A stretch of 64,000 bases of DNA from Dokdonella sp. (GCF_019634845.1 NZ_JAHCAQ010000017.1:1-64000), one strand, 5' to 3'; positions 10,398 to 23,096 are shown, counted from the stretch's first letter. Program-made: numbers and translations. Notes: generated by a model not told the origin, from the letters alone.

Positions 10398-12107
10398 ATG
10401 CGCAGTGACCTCATCAAGCTCGGCCCCGACCGCGCCCCGGCCCGCGCGATGCTGCGCGCCACCGGCCTCGACGACGCCGCGCTGGCCAAACCGCTCGTCG
10501 CGGTGGTGCATACCTGGTCGGACGTGAGTCCCTGCAACCTCAACCTGCGCGAGCTGGCGCGCGAGGCCGCCGCCGGCATCCGCGCCGCCGGCGGCACGCC
10601 GGTCGAGTTCAACACGATCGCCGTCACCGACGGCATCGCGATGGGCACGCCCGGCATGCGCTATTCGCTGGTGAGCCGCGAGCTCATCGCCGATTCGATC
10701 GAGACCGCGGTGGAAGGCCACTGCATCGACGCGATGCTGCTGCTGTGCGGCTGCGACAAGACGATCCCGGCAGCGGCGATGGCGATGGCGCGGCTCGACA
10801 TTCCGGCCGTGGTGCTCTACGGCGGCACGATCGCGCACGGCCTGCACCGCAACACGCCGATCACGATCCAGCAGGTGTTCGAGGCGGTCGGCGCGCATGG
10901 CGCGGGCCAGATCGACGACGCGCAACTGCATGCGGTCGAGTGCGCTGCCTGCAGTGGTGCCGGCGCCTGCGGCGGCCAGTTCACGGCCAACACGATGGCG
11001 ATGGTGCTGACCGCGCTCGGCCTGTCGCCGCTCGGCCTCAACGACATTCCGGCGACCCATCCCGACAAGCCGGCCGCGGCGCGCCGCTGCGGCGAGCTCG
11101 TGATGCAGTGCCTGCGCGAGGGCCGCACGCCACGCGCACTGATCGATCGCCGCGCGCTCGGCAATGCCGCGCGCATGGTGGCGGCGACGGCCGGCTCCAC
11201 CAACGCGGTGCTGCATCTGCTCGCGATCGCGCGCGAAGCCGGCGTGGAATGGTCGCTGGAGGATTTCCAGCCGGCCAGCGCAGGCACGCCGGTGATCGCC
11301 GACCTGCTGCCGGGCGGCCGCTACACCGCGGTGGAACTGTTCCAGGCCGGCGGCTGCGCGCGCGTGGCGCAGGAGCTGATCGACGCCGGCCTGCTCGACG
11401 ACGCGCCGACCGTGACCGGCCGCAGCCTGTTCAGCGAAGTCGCGGCGCTGCCGCGCGTGGCCACGCAGACGGTCGTGCACGCGGTGGCGACGCCGCTCAA
11501 GCCGCGCGGCGGCTATTCGATCCTGTACGGCAATCTCGCCCCCGACGGCTGCGTGCTCAAGATCCCGGGCAACGACAGCGCGGGCCACGGCGCCACGCGC
11601 TTCAGCGGTCGTGCCCACGTGTTCGAGAGCGAGGAAGCCGCCTTCGCCGCCGTGCAGGAAGGCCGCATCGACAAGGGCGAGGTGGTCGTGATCCGCAACG
11701 AAGGGCCGGCCGGCGGGCCCGGCATGCGCGAGATGCTCGGCGTGACCGCGGCACTGGTCGGACGCGGCCTCGGCGATGACGTGGCGCTGATCACCGATGG
11801 CCGCTTCTCGGGCGCCACCCACGGCTTCATGGTCGGTCACATCGCGCCCGAAGCGGCGCGCGGCGGGCCGATCGCGCTGCTGCGCGATGGCGACACGATC
11901 CACATCGACGCGCTCGCGCGCCGCATCGATACCGACGCCGACCTCGCCGCGCGCCGCGCGCAGTGGTCAGCGCCGGCGCCGAAAGCCACCCGCGGCGTGC
12001 TGGCCAAGTTCGCGTTGCTGGTCGGCTCGGCCGCCGACGGCGCCACCACGCAGCCGGTCAGCCCCGCGCCCCGTTCCGTTCCATCCACCCAAGGAGTCAC
12101 CGCATGA
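10398..12107 (+). CDS. ilvD: Dihydroxy-acid dehydratase IlvD
   Basis: Dehydrates 2,3-dihydroxy acids to the 2-oxo precursors of valine and isoleucine. The 569-residue length fits the shorter [2Fe-2S] type rather than the E. coli enzyme of about 616. The three cluster cysteines are likely C46 (VSPCNLN), C119 (CGCDKT) and C191 ([12 protein letters not shown]). [22 protein letters not shown] is the typical C-terminal signature. GGAG lies upstream of the ATG, 36 bp after leuB. The last 30 residues are a Pro/Ser/Thr-rich tail. It overlaps ilvC by ATGA, with an AAGGAG for ilvC inside its end. Confidence 0.95.
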   Translation: MRSDLIKLGPDRAPARAMLRATGLDDAALAKPLVAVVHTWSDVSPCNLNLRELAREAAAGIRAAGGTPVEFNTIAVTDGIAMGTPGMRYSLVSRELIADSIETAVEGHCIDAMLLLCGCDKTIPAAAMAMARLDIPAVVLYGGTIAHGLHRNTPITIQQVFEAVGAHGAGQIDDAQLHAVECAACSGAGACGGQFTANTMAMVLTALGLSPLGLNDIPATHPDKPAAARRCGELVMQCLREGRTPRALIDRRALGNAARMVAATAGSTNAVLHLLAIAREAGVEWSLEDFQPASAGTPVIADLLPGGRYTAVELFQAGGCARVAQELIDAGLLDDAPTVTGRSLFSEVAALPRVATQTVVHAVATPLKPRGGYSILYGNLAPDGCVLKIPGNDSAGHGATRFSGRAHVFESEEAAFAAVQEGRIDKGEVVVIRNEGPAGGPGMREMLGVTAALVGRGLGDDVALITDGRFSGATHGFMVGHIAPEAARGGPIALLRDGDTIHIDALARRIDTDADLAARRAQWSAPAPKATRGVLAKFALLVGSAADGATTQPVSPAPRSVPSTQGVTA

Positions 12108-13111
12108 ACGCTTCTCCACTCGGCAATGCACGCATCGCCGTGCTCGGTTACGGCAGCCAGGGCCGCGCGCACGCGCTCAACCTGCGCGACTCGGGTTGCC
12201 ATGTCGTGGTCGGCCTGCGACCGGACGGCCCGTCCTGGCAACGCGCCAAGGCCGAAGGTTTCGCGCTGGCGACGCCGGCCGAGGCCGTGCGCGACGCCGA
12301 TCTGGTGGCCGTGCTGACGCCCGACATGGTGCAGGGACCGCTCTACCGCGAAGCGATCGAGCCCAACCTCAAGCCCGGCGCGGCGCTGCTGTTCGCGCAC
12401 GGCTTCAACGTGCACTACGGCCAGATCGTGCCGCGCCCCGACATCGACGTGATCCTCGTCGCGCCGAAGGGGCCGGGCGCGCTGGTGCGCAGCGAATACA
12501 CGCGCGGCCGCGGCGTGCCGTGCATCTGGGCCGTGCAGCAGGACGCCAGCGGCCATGCACACGAACACGCCTGCGCCTATGCCAACGCGATCGGCGGCGG
12601 TCGCGCGATGCTGATCCAGACCACGTTCAAGGAAGAAACCGAAACCGACCTGTTCGGCGAGCAGGCCGTGCTGTGCGGTGGCGCCAGCGCGCTGGTGCAG
12701 GCCGGCTTCGAGACGCTGGTGGAAGCCGGCTACCAGCCCGAGATCGCCTATTACGAGGTGCTGCACGAACTCAAGCTCATCGTCGACCTGTTCTACGAGG
12801 GCGGCATCACGCGCATGCTCGAATTCGTCTCGGAGACGGCGCAGTACGGCGACTTCGTGAGCGGGCCGCGCGTGATCGACGCCGGCACCAAGGCACGCAT
12901 GCGCGAAGTGCTCGGCGACATCCAGGACGGCAGCTTCGCGCGCAACTGGATCGCCGAGTACGCCGCCGGCCTGCCCCACTACCGGCGCTGCAGGCAAGCC
13001 GATCTCGATCATCCGCTCGAACAGGTCGGCAAGCGCCTGCGCGCGCGCATGGCCTGGCTCGAGCCGGCCACCGAGGCCAGCGCCGCGCCGACGCTGCGCA
13101 AAGCCGGTTGA
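12104..13111 (+). CDS. ilvC: Ketol-acid reductoisomerase IlvC, class I
   Basis: Isomerises and reduces acetolactate or acetohydroxybutyrate with NAD(P)H and Mg. At 335 residues it is the short class I form. The Rossmann motif [19 protein letters not shown] is near residue 15. The knotted C-terminal domain shows the metal-binding [12 protein letters not shown] and [23 protein letters not shown] lies eight bases before the ATG. It follows ilvD with a four-base overlap and precedes a small VOC gene rather than ilvG directly. Confidence 0.96.
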   Translation: MNASPLGNARIAVLGYGSQGRAHALNLRDSGCHVVVGLRPDGPSWQRAKAEGFALATPAEAVRDADLVAVLTPDMVQGPLYREAIEPNLKPGAALLFAHGFNVHYGQIVPRPDIDVILVAPKGPGALVRSEYTRGRGVPCIWAVQQDASGHAHEHACAYANAIGGGRAMLIQTTFKEETETDLFGEQAVLCGGASALVQAGFETLVEAGYQPEIAYYEVLHELKLIVDLFYEGGITRMLEFVSETAQYGDFVSGPRVIDAGTKARMREVLGDIQDGSFARNWIAEYAAGLPHYRRCRQADLDHPLEQVGKRLRARMAWLEPATEASAAPTLRKAG

Positions 13112-13137
13112 ACTTCACCACCACGGGAGACCATGCC

Positions 13138-13479
13138 ATGAAACGTTTTCACATCGCCCTCGCGGTCGCCGACCTCGATGCCTCGATCGCCGATTACAGC
13201 CAACGCCTCGGCAATGCGCCGCAGGTGGTGGTCGACGGCGTGTATGCGCTGTGGCGCACCGACCTGCTCAATTTCTCGATCAGCCAGCAGCCCGAGCATG
13301 CCGGCAAGCTGCGCCGCATGGGTTTCGTCGACGACGAGGTCTGCCACAACCAGGTCGACACCGACGTCAACGGCATCGACTGGGAGCAGGTGTCGCCGCT
13401 CACGCACGACCTGCGCCTGGCGACCGCCTACGGCACGCCGCGCTACGCCAGCAACGAAGACGACCTGATCCGCAACTGA
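13138..13479 (+). CDS. Small VOC (glyoxalase/bleomycin-resistance-like) protein inside the leu/ilv operon
   Basis: A protein of 113 residues. The N terminus MKRFHIALAVADLDASIADY is the usual first strand and helix of the vicinal-oxygen-chelate fold, and the length fits one two-module monomer. H5 and a later Glu could be metal ligands, but I cannot assign a substrate. It sits 26 bp after ilvC and 22 bp before ilvG on the same strand, so it must be co-transcribed. No known step of branched-chain synthesis needs it. It may be a repair or detoxifying enzyme for a reactive 2-oxo intermediate; that is speculation. Confidence 0.8.
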   Translation: MKRFHIALAVADLDASIADYSQRLGNAPQVVVDGVYALWRTDLLNFSISQQPEHAGKLRRMGFVDDEVCHNQVDTDVNGIDWEQVSPLTHDLRLATAYGTPRYASNEDDLIRN

Positions 13480-13501
13480 GCCGCTGGCGAGGAATCGACC
13501 G

Positions 13502-15373
13502 ATGACCCTGTCACAAGCCACTGCCGCCGTGACCGCCGCGCCACCCGTCCTGCACCCGTGTGCGGGCCAGTCGATGACGGGAGCGGAAATCGTCGTGCAG
13601 GTACTGGCCGATGAAGGCTGCCGCGTGCTGTTCGGTTATTCGGGTGGCGCGATCCTGCCGGTGTACGACGCGGTGTTCCGCTACAACGAGCGCCACCGCA
13701 CGGCCGATGGCCGCGAGCCGATGCCGCTGATCGTGCCGGCCAACGAGCAAGGCGCCGGCTTCATGGCCGCGGGCCATGCGCGCGCGACCGGCGATGTCGG
13801 CGTGGCGGTGGTGACCTCGGGGCCCGGCGCGACCAATCTCGTCACGCCGATCCGCGATGCGATGGCCGACTCGATTCCGCTGGTGGCGATCTGCGGCCAG
13901 GTGCCGACCGCGCTGCTCGGCAGCGATGCGTTCCAGGAAGCGCCGGTGGCCGGCATCATGGGCGCCTGCGCCAAGCACGTGTTCCTCGTCACCGAGCCGA
14001 CCCAGCTCGAGGCGACGCTGCGCTCGGCGTTCGAGATCGCGCGCAGCGGTCGGCCCGGCCCGGTGGTGGTCGACATCCCCAAGAACGTGCAGAACGCCGG
14101 TCTGGTGTTCGATGGCGCCTGCCGCCTGCCGCTGCCGGGCTATCGCGCGCGCCTGCGTGCGATCGAGCAGGCGCATCTGGACGACGCCGCCTGCAACGAG
14201 CTGCTGCGTGCCCTCGCCCAGGCGCGGCGGCCGCTCATCTACGCCGGCGGTGGCGTGATCGCGGCCGGCGCCGCGGCGGCGCTGGCCACATTCGTCGACA
14301 CCTTCGGCGTGCCGGTCACCACCACGCTGATGGGCCTGGGCGGCTTCGACACCACCCATCCGCTCGCACTGCACCTGCTCGGCATGCACGGCACGGCGCA
14401 TGCCAACTATGCGGTCGAGGACTGCGATTTCCTGCTCGCGCTCGGCGCACGTTTCGACGATCGCGTCGCCGGGGTGCCGGCGCAATTCGCGCCGCGCGCA
14501 CGTTTCATCGCCCAGATCGACATCGACCCGGCCGAGATCGGCAAGGTCAAGCGCGTCGACTGGCACCACGCCGGGCCGCTCGCGCCGGCGCTCGAACGCC
14601 TCGTCGCGCACGGCCGGGCGCGCGGCCTGCGCCCGCAACTGGCGCCGTGGCACGCACACATCGCCGCCCTCAAGCGCCGGCACGCGCTCGACTGGGATCG
14701 CGCCAGCGCGGCGATCCAGCCGCAGGCCGTGATCGAGGCGATCAACCGCATCACGCGCGGCGAGGCGATCATCAGCACCGGCGTCGGCCAGCACCAGATG
14801 TGGGCCGCGCAGTATTTCGATTTCCGCAGGCCGCGCCATTGGCTCACGTCGGGCTCGATGGGCACGATGGGCTTTGGCCTGCCGGCCGCGATCGGTGCGC
14901 AACTGGCGCGCCCCGATGCGCTCGTCATCGACATCGACGGTGATGGCTCGATCCGCATGAACCTCGGCGAGCTCGAAACCGTCACCACCTACGACCTGCC
15001 GATCAAGATCGTCGTGCTCAACAACCGCGGCGACGGCATGGTGCGGCAATGGCAGCGGCTGTTCTTCGCCGGCCGCTTCGCCGCCACCGACAAGAACCTG
15101 CATCGCAAGGATTTCGTGCGCGCGGCGCAGGCCGATGGCTTCGAGTGGGCGCGCCGGCTCGAGGACAAGGCCGCGCTCGACGCCACCATCGAAGCGTTTC
15201 TCGCCCATCCGGGCCCGGCCTTCCTCGAGGTGATGATCGATCCCGAGGCCGGCGTGTACCCGATGGTCGGCCCCGGCGCGAACTATGCGCAGATGGTCAC
15301 CGGGCCGTTCATCGCCGCACGCAGCGCAACGCCGGTGAGCGAGGCCGAGGTGCCGGCCACCGCCATGTTCTGA
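13502..15373 (+). CDS. ilvG: Acetolactate synthase large (catalytic) subunit
   Basis: A thiamine-diphosphate enzyme that makes acetolactate and acetohydroxybutyrate. It has 623 residues, a little longer than usual through about 24 extra N-terminal residues before SMTGAEIVVQVLADEG. The catalytic glutamate is E82 in VPANEQGAGFMAAGHARATG. SGPGATNLVTPI and QEAPVAGIMGACAKH are family segments. The ThDP/Mg motif runs from DIDGDGSIRMN (D479-S483) to NNRGDGMVRQWQ. GAGGAA precedes the ATG. The adjacent short ACT gene is its regulatory subunit. I use the name ilvG because of the ilvM-like partner; ilvB or ilvI would be equally defensible. Confidence 0.95.
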   Translation: MTLSQATAAVTAAPPVLHPCAGQSMTGAEIVVQVLADEGCRVLFGYSGGAILPVYDAVFRYNERHRTADGREPMPLIVPANEQGAGFMAAGHARATGDVGVAVVTSGPGATNLVTPIRDAMADSIPLVAICGQVPTALLGSDAFQEAPVAGIMGACAKHVFLVTEPTQLEATLRSAFEIARSGRPGPVVVDIPKNVQNAGLVFDGACRLPLPGYRARLRAIEQAHLDDAACNELLRALAQARRPLIYAGGGVIAAGAAAALATFVDTFGVPVTTTLMGLGGFDTTHPLALHLLGMHGTAHANYAVEDCDFLLALGARFDDRVAGVPAQFAPRARFIAQIDIDPAEIGKVKRVDWHHAGPLAPALERLVAHGRARGLRPQLAPWHAHIAALKRRHALDWDRASAAIQPQAVIEAINRITRGEAIISTGVGQHQMWAAQYFDFRRPRHWLTSGSMGTMGFGLPAAIGAQLARPDALVIDIDGDGSIRMNLGELETVTTYDLPIKIVVLNNRGDGMVRQWQRLFFAGRFAATDKNLHRKDFVRAAQADGFEWARRLEDKAALDATIEAFLAHPGPAFLEVMIDPEAGVYPMVGPGANYAQMVTGPFIAARSATPVSEAEVPATAMF

Positions 15374-15417
15374 CCGCCACGCCCGTTCCACTCCATCGTC
15401 CGCCCACGGAGCACGTC

Positions 15418-15696
15418 ATGAAACACACGCTGTCGATCCTGCTGCAGAACGAATCGGGCGCGCTGCTGCGCGTGGCCGGCCTGTTCGCCGCGCGCCACGT
15501 CAACATCGACGCGCTCACGGTCGCCGTGACCCACGATCCGGGCGTGTCGCAGCTCACGCTCGTGCTGCACGGCGATGCCGGCGTGCTCGAGCAGATCCTG
15601 CGCCAGTTGCGCAAGCTGGTCGACGTGCTCGATGCGAGCAGCCTGTCGCTGGTCGGCAGCGGCGAGCGCAGCCGCCTCGTCGCCACCTCGGCGTGA
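15418..15696 (+). CDS. ilvM: Acetolactate synthase small subunit (ACT domain only)
   Basis: A protein of 92 residues made of one ACT domain (HTLSILLQNESGALLRVAGL then FAARHVNIDALTV). It is much shorter than IlvH/IlvN (about 160), so it resembles IlvM of E. coli. It would bind and regulate the large subunit encoded just upstream. GGAG lies seven bases before the ATG. Its stop overlaps the GTG start of ilvA (GTGA). Confidence 0.9.
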   Translation: MKHTLSILLQNESGALLRVAGLFAARHVNIDALTVAVTHDPGVSQLTLVLHGDAGVLEQILRQLRKLVDVLDASSLSLVGSGERSRLVATSA

Positions 15697-17258
15697 ACGC
15701 CGCAGCGGCCAGCGCGGCGCCGCCCGACAGCGCGCCGGCGGACCTCGAACTGTTGCGCCACACGCTCGCCGCGCGCGTCTACGAGGTGGCGCGCGAGACG
15801 CCGTTGCAGCAAGCCGCGCTGCTGTCGGCGCGGCTCGGCAACCACGTGCTGCTCAAGCGCGAGGACCTGCAGGAGGTGTTTTCGTTCAAGCTGCGCGGCG
15901 CCTACAACAAGATCGCCGCGCTCACGCCCGAGCAACGTGCGCGCGGCGTGATCGCCGCCTCGGCCGGCAACCACGCCCAGGGCGTGGCGCTGGCGGCGGC
16001 GCGGCTCGGCGTGCGTGCGCTGATCGTGATGCCGCTGACCGCGCCGCGGCTCAAGGTCGAGGCGGTGCAGCGCATCGGCGGCGCGGCGGTCGACGTCGTG
16101 CTCGCCGGCGATTCCTACTCCGACGCCCAGGCCGCCGCCGCGAGCCTGCAAGGCGAACGCGATCTCGTCTGGGTGCATCCGTTCGACGACCTCGACGTGA
16201 TCGCGGGCCAGGCCACGGTGGGGCTGGAGATCCTGCGCCAGTGCCGCGCGCCCGACGCGGTGTTCGTGCCGGTCGGCGGCGGCGGCCTGCTGGCCGGGAT
16301 CGCGAGCTGCATCAAGACGATCGCGCCGACCACGCGCGTGATCGGGGTGCAGGCGGCCGATTCCGATGCGATGGCGCGTTCGCTCGAATACGGCGCGCGC
16401 ATCGCGCTCGACGAGGTCGGCCTGTTTGCGGACGGCACCGCGGTCAAGCAGGTCGGCGCACTGACCTTTGCGCTGTGCCAGCGCCATGTCGATGCGATGC
16501 TGCGCGTGGACGGCGACGCGCTGTGCGCGGCGATCCGCGACGTGTACCAGGAAACGCGCTGCGTGCCCGAACCGGCCGGCGCGCTGGCGCTGGCCGGGCT
16601 CAAGCAGTATGCGGCCGCGCACGACCTGCGCCAGGCCACGCTGGTGGCGGTGGTGTCGGGCGCCAACATGAACTTCGAGCGGCTGCGCTTCGTGGCCGAA
16701 CGGGCCGAGGCCGGCGAGCAGCGCGAGGCGCTGTTCGCGGTGACGATTCCCGAGGAACGCGGCAGCTTCCGCCGCTTCTGCGCCGCGCTCGGCCGTCATT
16801 CGATCACCGAGTTCAACTACCGCATCGGCGACGCTCGCCACGCCCACATCTTCGTCGGCGTGCAGACCAGCGGCCACGACGAGCGCAGCGCGCTGGCGGC
16901 CGCGTTTCGCGACCAGGGCTTTGCCGTGCTCGACCTCGGCGATGACGAACTGGCCAAGCTGCACCTGCGCCACATGGTGGGCGGTCGTTCGCCGCTCGCC
17001 CACGACGAGCGCCTGTACCGCTTCGACTTTCCCGAGCGCCCAGGCGCCCTGCCCGACTTCCTCGCCCGCCTGCACCCGGACTGGAACGTGAGCCTGTTCC
17101 ACTACCGCAACCATGGCGCCGACCACGGCCGCATCCTCGTCGGCATCCAGGTGCCGGCGATGGAACGCGCGCTGCTGCAGCGTTTCCTCGACGCGCTCGG
17201 CTATCCGTACCACGACGAGAGCGACCACCCGGCCTACCGCCTGCTGCTGCGCGCCTGA
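15693..17258 (+). CDS. ilvA: Biosynthetic threonine ammonia-lyase IlvA
   Basis: Deaminates threonine to 2-oxobutyrate, the entry to isoleucine. At 521 residues it has the long biosynthetic form. The PLP lysine is K66 in VFSFKLRGAYNKIAAL; the phosphate loop is PVGGGGLLAGIASC. Two C-terminal regulatory ACT-like domains (about residues 340-520) are present, which in the family bind isoleucine and valine. The start is GTG, coupled to the ilvM stop. It is the last gene of the operon; I see no clear terminator in the 55 bp before coaE, so read-through is possible. Confidence 0.95.
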   Translation: MNAAAASAAPPDSAPADLELLRHTLAARVYEVARETPLQQAALLSARLGNHVLLKREDLQEVFSFKLRGAYNKIAALTPEQRARGVIAASAGNHAQGVALAAARLGVRALIVMPLTAPRLKVEAVQRIGGAAVDVVLAGDSYSDAQAAAASLQGERDLVWVHPFDDLDVIAGQATVGLEILRQCRAPDAVFVPVGGGGLLAGIASCIKTIAPTTRVIGVQAADSDAMARSLEYGARIALDEVGLFADGTAVKQVGALTFALCQRHVDAMLRVDGDALCAAIRDVYQETRCVPEPAGALALAGLKQYAAAHDLRQATLVAVVSGANMNFERLRFVAERAEAGEQREALFAVTIPEERGSFRRFCAALGRHSITEFNYRIGDARHAHIFVGVQTSGHDERSALAAAFRDQGFAVLDLGDDELAKLHLRHMVGGRSPLAHDERLYRFDFPERPGALPDFLARLHPDWNVSLFHYRNHGADHGRILVGIQVPAMERALLQRFLDALGYPYHDESDHPAYRLLLRA

Positions 17259-17313
17259 GCCGGCACGCACAGCGCGTGACGGCAGCCCTGCGCTGCCCGT
17301 AGCATGCGCGGTC

Positions 17314-17937
17314 GTGACCGTCACTCCCTTCAGCATCGCCCTCACCGGCGGCATCGCCAGCGGCAAGTCGGCCGTGGCCGAGCGCTTTGCCGCCCGCGGT
17401 GCCAACGTCATCGACGCCGATCGGGTGGCGCGCGAACTCGTCGCGCGCGGCTCACCCGCGCTCGCCGAGATCGTCGCGCTGTTCGGCCACGGCGTACTGG
17501 CCGCCGACGGCACGCTCGACCGCGCCGCGCTGCGCGAGCGGATCTTCGCCGCCGCCGATGCACGGGCACGGCTCAACGCAGTGATGCATCCGCGCATCCG
17601 CGACGCGCTGCGCGAACGCGCGCAGGCCGCTGGCAGCGCCGGCTACAACCTGCTGGCGATTCCGCTGCTGGCCGAGAACCAGGCCCACTACGCCTGGGTC
17701 GACCGCGTGCTGCTGGTGGACGTGCCGCGCGAGTTGCAACTGCAACGGCTCATCGCGCGCGATCGCGTCGATGCCGGGCTGGCCCAGGCCATGCTCGCCG
17801 CGCAGGCCAGTCGCGAGCAGCGCCTTGCGCTCGCCGACGACATCATCGACAACACCGGCTCGATCGCCACGCTCGATGCGCGCGTGGCGGCGCTGCATGC
17901 GCGCTATCTGGAATTGGCGCAGGGTCGGCGCCGCTGA
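17314..17937 (+). CDS. coaE: Dephospho-CoA kinase
   Basis: Phosphorylates the 3'-hydroxyl of dephospho-CoA, the last step of CoA synthesis; 207 residues. The P-loop is ALTGGIASGKSAVAERF; VIDADRVARELVARG is the conserved nucleotide and substrate segment. The GTG at 17314 is chosen because it gives the usual N terminus just before the P-loop; the Shine-Dalgarno is poor. In related bacteria coaE follows pilD directly, and here the two are separated by gdhA and the leu/ilv operon. It converges on the MutT-ThiE gene. Confidence 0.93.
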   Translation: MTVTPFSIALTGGIASGKSAVAERFAARGANVIDADRVARELVARGSPALAEIVALFGHGVLAADGTLDRAALRERIFAAADARARLNAVMHPRIRDALRERAQAAGSAGYNLLAIPLLAENQAHYAWVDRVLLVDVPRELQLQRLIARDRVDAGLAQAMLAAQASREQRLALADDIIDNTGSIATLDARVAALHARYLELAQGRRR

Positions 17938-18025
17938 GTGGACGGGCGCCTGCCACCGGCGGGCGTCGGCGACGCGGCACGGCATTGGCGGGCGCAGCGG
18001 CGCGCGCCGGCGTGCCGGTGCAGGC

Positions 18026-18973
18026 TCACCACAGGCCGCGACTGGCGGCGATGCCTTGCGCGCCAACCATCTGGGCGGCGTCGAGGTCGTCGCCTTCCAG
18101 GCCACCGGCGACGTAGACCGGGATCGGCACGGCGGCAATGAGTTCCTCGCAGCGCTCCCAGCCGAGCGCGCCGCCAGCGCCCGACGCGGCGGCCGCAAAG
18201 ACCGGCGAAAGCGTGGCGAAACGCGCGCCGGCCGCCACCGCGGCAGCCAGTTGCTGCGCGTCGTGGCAGTCGACGCCGAGCCAATGACCGCTCGACGCGA
18301 ACGAAGTCGGCAGCGCGGCCAGTGCGGAGGCCGCCAGGTGCGCGCCGTCGAGACCGAGGATCGCCGCCAGCCGCGCATCGCCATCGAGCAGCAGCAGCGT
18401 GTCGTGATCGCGGCAGGTCGCGAGCGCCCGGCGCGCCAGCGCGGCCAGCGCCGGCAGCGGCCAGTCGGGCTGGCGCAGGCGCACCATGCCGATGCCGCGG
18501 CGGCAGGCGCGCTCGATGCCGGCCAGCAGTTCGGCCTCGGCGGCCGGCGCCAAGGCCGGCGTCACGAGACAGCGCCACGGCAGGCGCAGCGCGTCGATCA
18601 CCGGGCGATCGGCGGCCGGCATCGGCAGGCGCACCAGTGCATCGGCTTCGACCCAGGCCAGGCGCTGGCCTTCGCGCGCGACCGGCTGGCCCGACCAGGC
18701 ACTGACCTGCCACACGTCGAGCACGATCGCCTGCTGCGGATAGGCGTGCGGCACGCGGATCAGCGGCCGTGCCGATTCGACGACCAGGCCCAGTTCCTCA
18801 TGCAGCTCGCGCGCCAGCGCATCGACGGCGGCTTCGCCGGCGTCGCTCTTGCCACCGGGAAACTCCCACAGTCCGGCCAGATGCTTGCCCGGCGCGCGCT
18901 GCGCCAGCAGCACGCGGCCGCGCGCGTCGCGGATGACGCCGGCGACGACATGCAGGGGTGCCGCGCCACTCAT
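18026..18973 (-). CDS. mutT: Nudix hydrolase fused to a ThiE-like domain (MutT family)
   Basis: Residues 1-130 form a Nudix domain with the complete box GGKSDAGEAAVDALARELHE followed by ELGL; by family it should hydrolyse 8-oxo-dGTP and keep oxidised guanine out of DNA. Residues 135-315 resemble the TIM barrel of thiamine-phosphate synthase (VRLRQPDWPL, GVDCHDAQQL, VYVAGGL). The ThiE part has drifted and may not be an active thiamine enzyme. This two-domain form is common next to secA in pseudomonads and xanthomonads. I chose the start at MSGAAPLH; an ATG two codons upstream is possible. It follows secA by 16 bp and is likely co-transcribed with it. Confidence 0.88.
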   Translation of the reverse strand: MSGAAPLHVVAGVIRDARGRVLLAQRAPGKHLAGLWEFPGGKSDAGEAAVDALARELHEELGLVVESARPLIRVPHAYPQQAIVLDVWQVSAWSGQPVAREGQRLAWVEADALVRLPMPAADRPVIDALRLPWRCLVTPALAPAAEAELLAGIERACRRGIGMVRLRQPDWPLPALAALARRALATCRDHDTLLLLDGDARLAAILGLDGAHLAASALAALPTSFASSGHWLGVDCHDAQQLAAAVAAGARFATLSPVFAAAASGAGGALGWERCEELIAAVPIPVYVAGGLEGDDLDAAQMVGAQGIAASRGLW

Positions 18974-18989
18974 CGCCACGCGCCGCGGC

Positions 18990-21752
<2,763 letters not shown>

Positions 21753-22154
21753 GGAAGATCTTCGATTCTTGATGGAAGGAGGGCCCAGGCGGGCGCGCCG
21801 GCGACCGCGCGGCCAGACCAGGCGGCGCAATCGTCTGCGCTACACCGACCGATGCGGAACATGCAGGACGGGGTGTCGCCAAGCCAAGCCGTCGATGATA
21901 CGGCGCGCGGGCCCGAACACAAAGAAATGGGTGATTCCAACGCAGTTTCAAGCGCGTTCGTCGACGGCCCCGGCAGCGGGCCATGACGTCCAGCTCGACT
22001 GCGCGACGCCCGCTCGTGGCTGCGGCGCATGACCCATCGAGCGTCGCGCGCTCGCGGCATGCCCGCGCGCGCCACCGCCGATCAAGCACTTGCGCGCGAA
22101 GGCGGCCGAGCCGTCGCTGCGAGCAAACGTCGCCGGCGCCGCCGGCGCGTTGCG
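21753..22154 (-). other. Non-coding interval upstream of secA
   Basis: About 400 bp between the M23 peptidase end and secA. ORFs here are short, Arg-rich and unlike known proteins; I find no secM-like secreted arrest peptide. The middle part (about 21900-21950) is AT-richer and contains the only reasonable secA promoter candidate. An unrecognised leader of about 135 nt is possible between that promoter and the secA ATG. Confidence 0.5.
21895..21922 (-). promoter_or_regulatory. Candidate secA promoter
   Basis: On the minus strand TTGTGT (21917-21922), 16 bp, then TATCAT (21895-21900). The -10 matches consensus at five of six positions and the -35 at three. It would start transcription near 21888 and give secA a 5' leader of roughly 135 nt. 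Found by eye, not by scoring the whole genome. Confidence 0.35.
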
Positions 22155-23096
22155 TCAGGCCTGGCTGGCGCGCACGTTCTTGACGTAGGCCATCGGGTTG
22201 ACCGCGCGGCCGTTGTGCCAGACCTCGAAGTGGCAATGGTTGCCGGTCGAGCGCCCGGTGGAGCCGACCTTGGCGATCGTCTCGCCGGCGTGCACGCGCG
22301 CGCCCTCGAGCACGGCGACGCTCGAATTGTGCGCGTAGCGCGTCATGTAGCCGTTGCCGTGATCGATTTCGACGACATTGCCGTAGCCATTGCGGATGCC
22401 GACGAAGGTGACCATGCCGTCGGCGACCGCGAGCACCGAGGTGCCGGCCGGGGCCGAGAAGTCCACCCCGAGGTGACTGGCCTGATGGCCGTCGAACGGG
22501 TCGGCGCGACCGCCGAAGCCCGAGGAAATGTAGCCCTGTGCGACCGGCATGCCGGTGGGCAGCAGCGAATTGTCGATCTTCTGGTCGCGCAGCAGGCGCT
22601 CGAGCATCTCGAGCTGGGTCTGCTGGGCAGCGAATTCGGCGCGCAGGCCGTCGATGCCGGCCTGCAACGGCAGCGGCGCATCGGCGCCCGCCAGTGCATC
22701 CTCGGGACCACCCATGGCGGGCTCGCCGGCAAAGTCGAACTCGCCGTCATCGAGCTTGCCGATCTGGGTCAGGCGTTCGCCGAGCGCATTGAGGCGCGTG
22801 GCCTGCGCGCGCAGCTGGCCCAGTTGCAGCGACAGGGCGTCGAGGTCGTTGCGCGAGGCGACGCCGAGGGCCGCCAGGTCCTGGCGCTGCTGGTTGAGCG
22901 TGGCGCGCAACGAGGTCAGCACGCGCAGTTCATGCGAGCGCGAGGTGCCGAGCCAGGCGCCCAGCGCCACGCCCACACCGAGCAGCAGGGCCACGCCCAT
23001 GCAAGTGCCGCCGATCAGCCAGGCGCGCCCATGACGCAGGTTGAGGTCGATGCGCCATGGCGGCAGGGAAGCGTTGCGGACGATAATGATGTTCAT
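22155..23096 (-). CDS. M23-family (LytM) metallopeptidase, membrane-anchored
   Basis: A protein of 313 residues. One membrane segment lies around residues 28-50 (GMGVALLLGVGVALGAWLG-like), then an alpha-helical, probably coiled-coil region (about 55-150), then an M23 domain from about 185. Zinc ligands are visible in HLGVDFSAPAGTSVLAVADG (HxxxD) and HCHFEVWHNG (HxH), so it looks catalytically competent rather than degenerate. It should cut peptidoglycan cross-bridges or activate amidases in the periplasm. Gene order secA-M23-dciA-lpxC is conserved in pseudomonads and xanthomonads. The start is fixed by the IVRNASLPPW N terminus; the dciA start is only about 15-25 bp away on the other strand. 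Confidence 0.9.
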   Translation of the reverse strand: MNIIIVRNASLPPWRIDLNLRHGRAWLIGGTCMGVALLLGVGVALGAWLGTSRSHELRVLTSLRATLNQQRQDLAALGVASRNDLDALSLQLGQLRAQATRLNALGERLTQIGKLDDGEFDFAGEPAMGGPEDALAGADAPLPLQAGIDGLRAEFAAQQTQLEMLERLLRDQKIDNSLLPTGMPVAQGYISSGFGGRADPFDGHQASHLGVDFSAPAGTSVLAVADGMVTFVGIRNGYGNVVEIDHGNGYMTRYAHNSSVAVLEGARVHAGETIAKVGSTGRSTGNHCHFEVWHNGRAVNPMAYVKNVRASQA

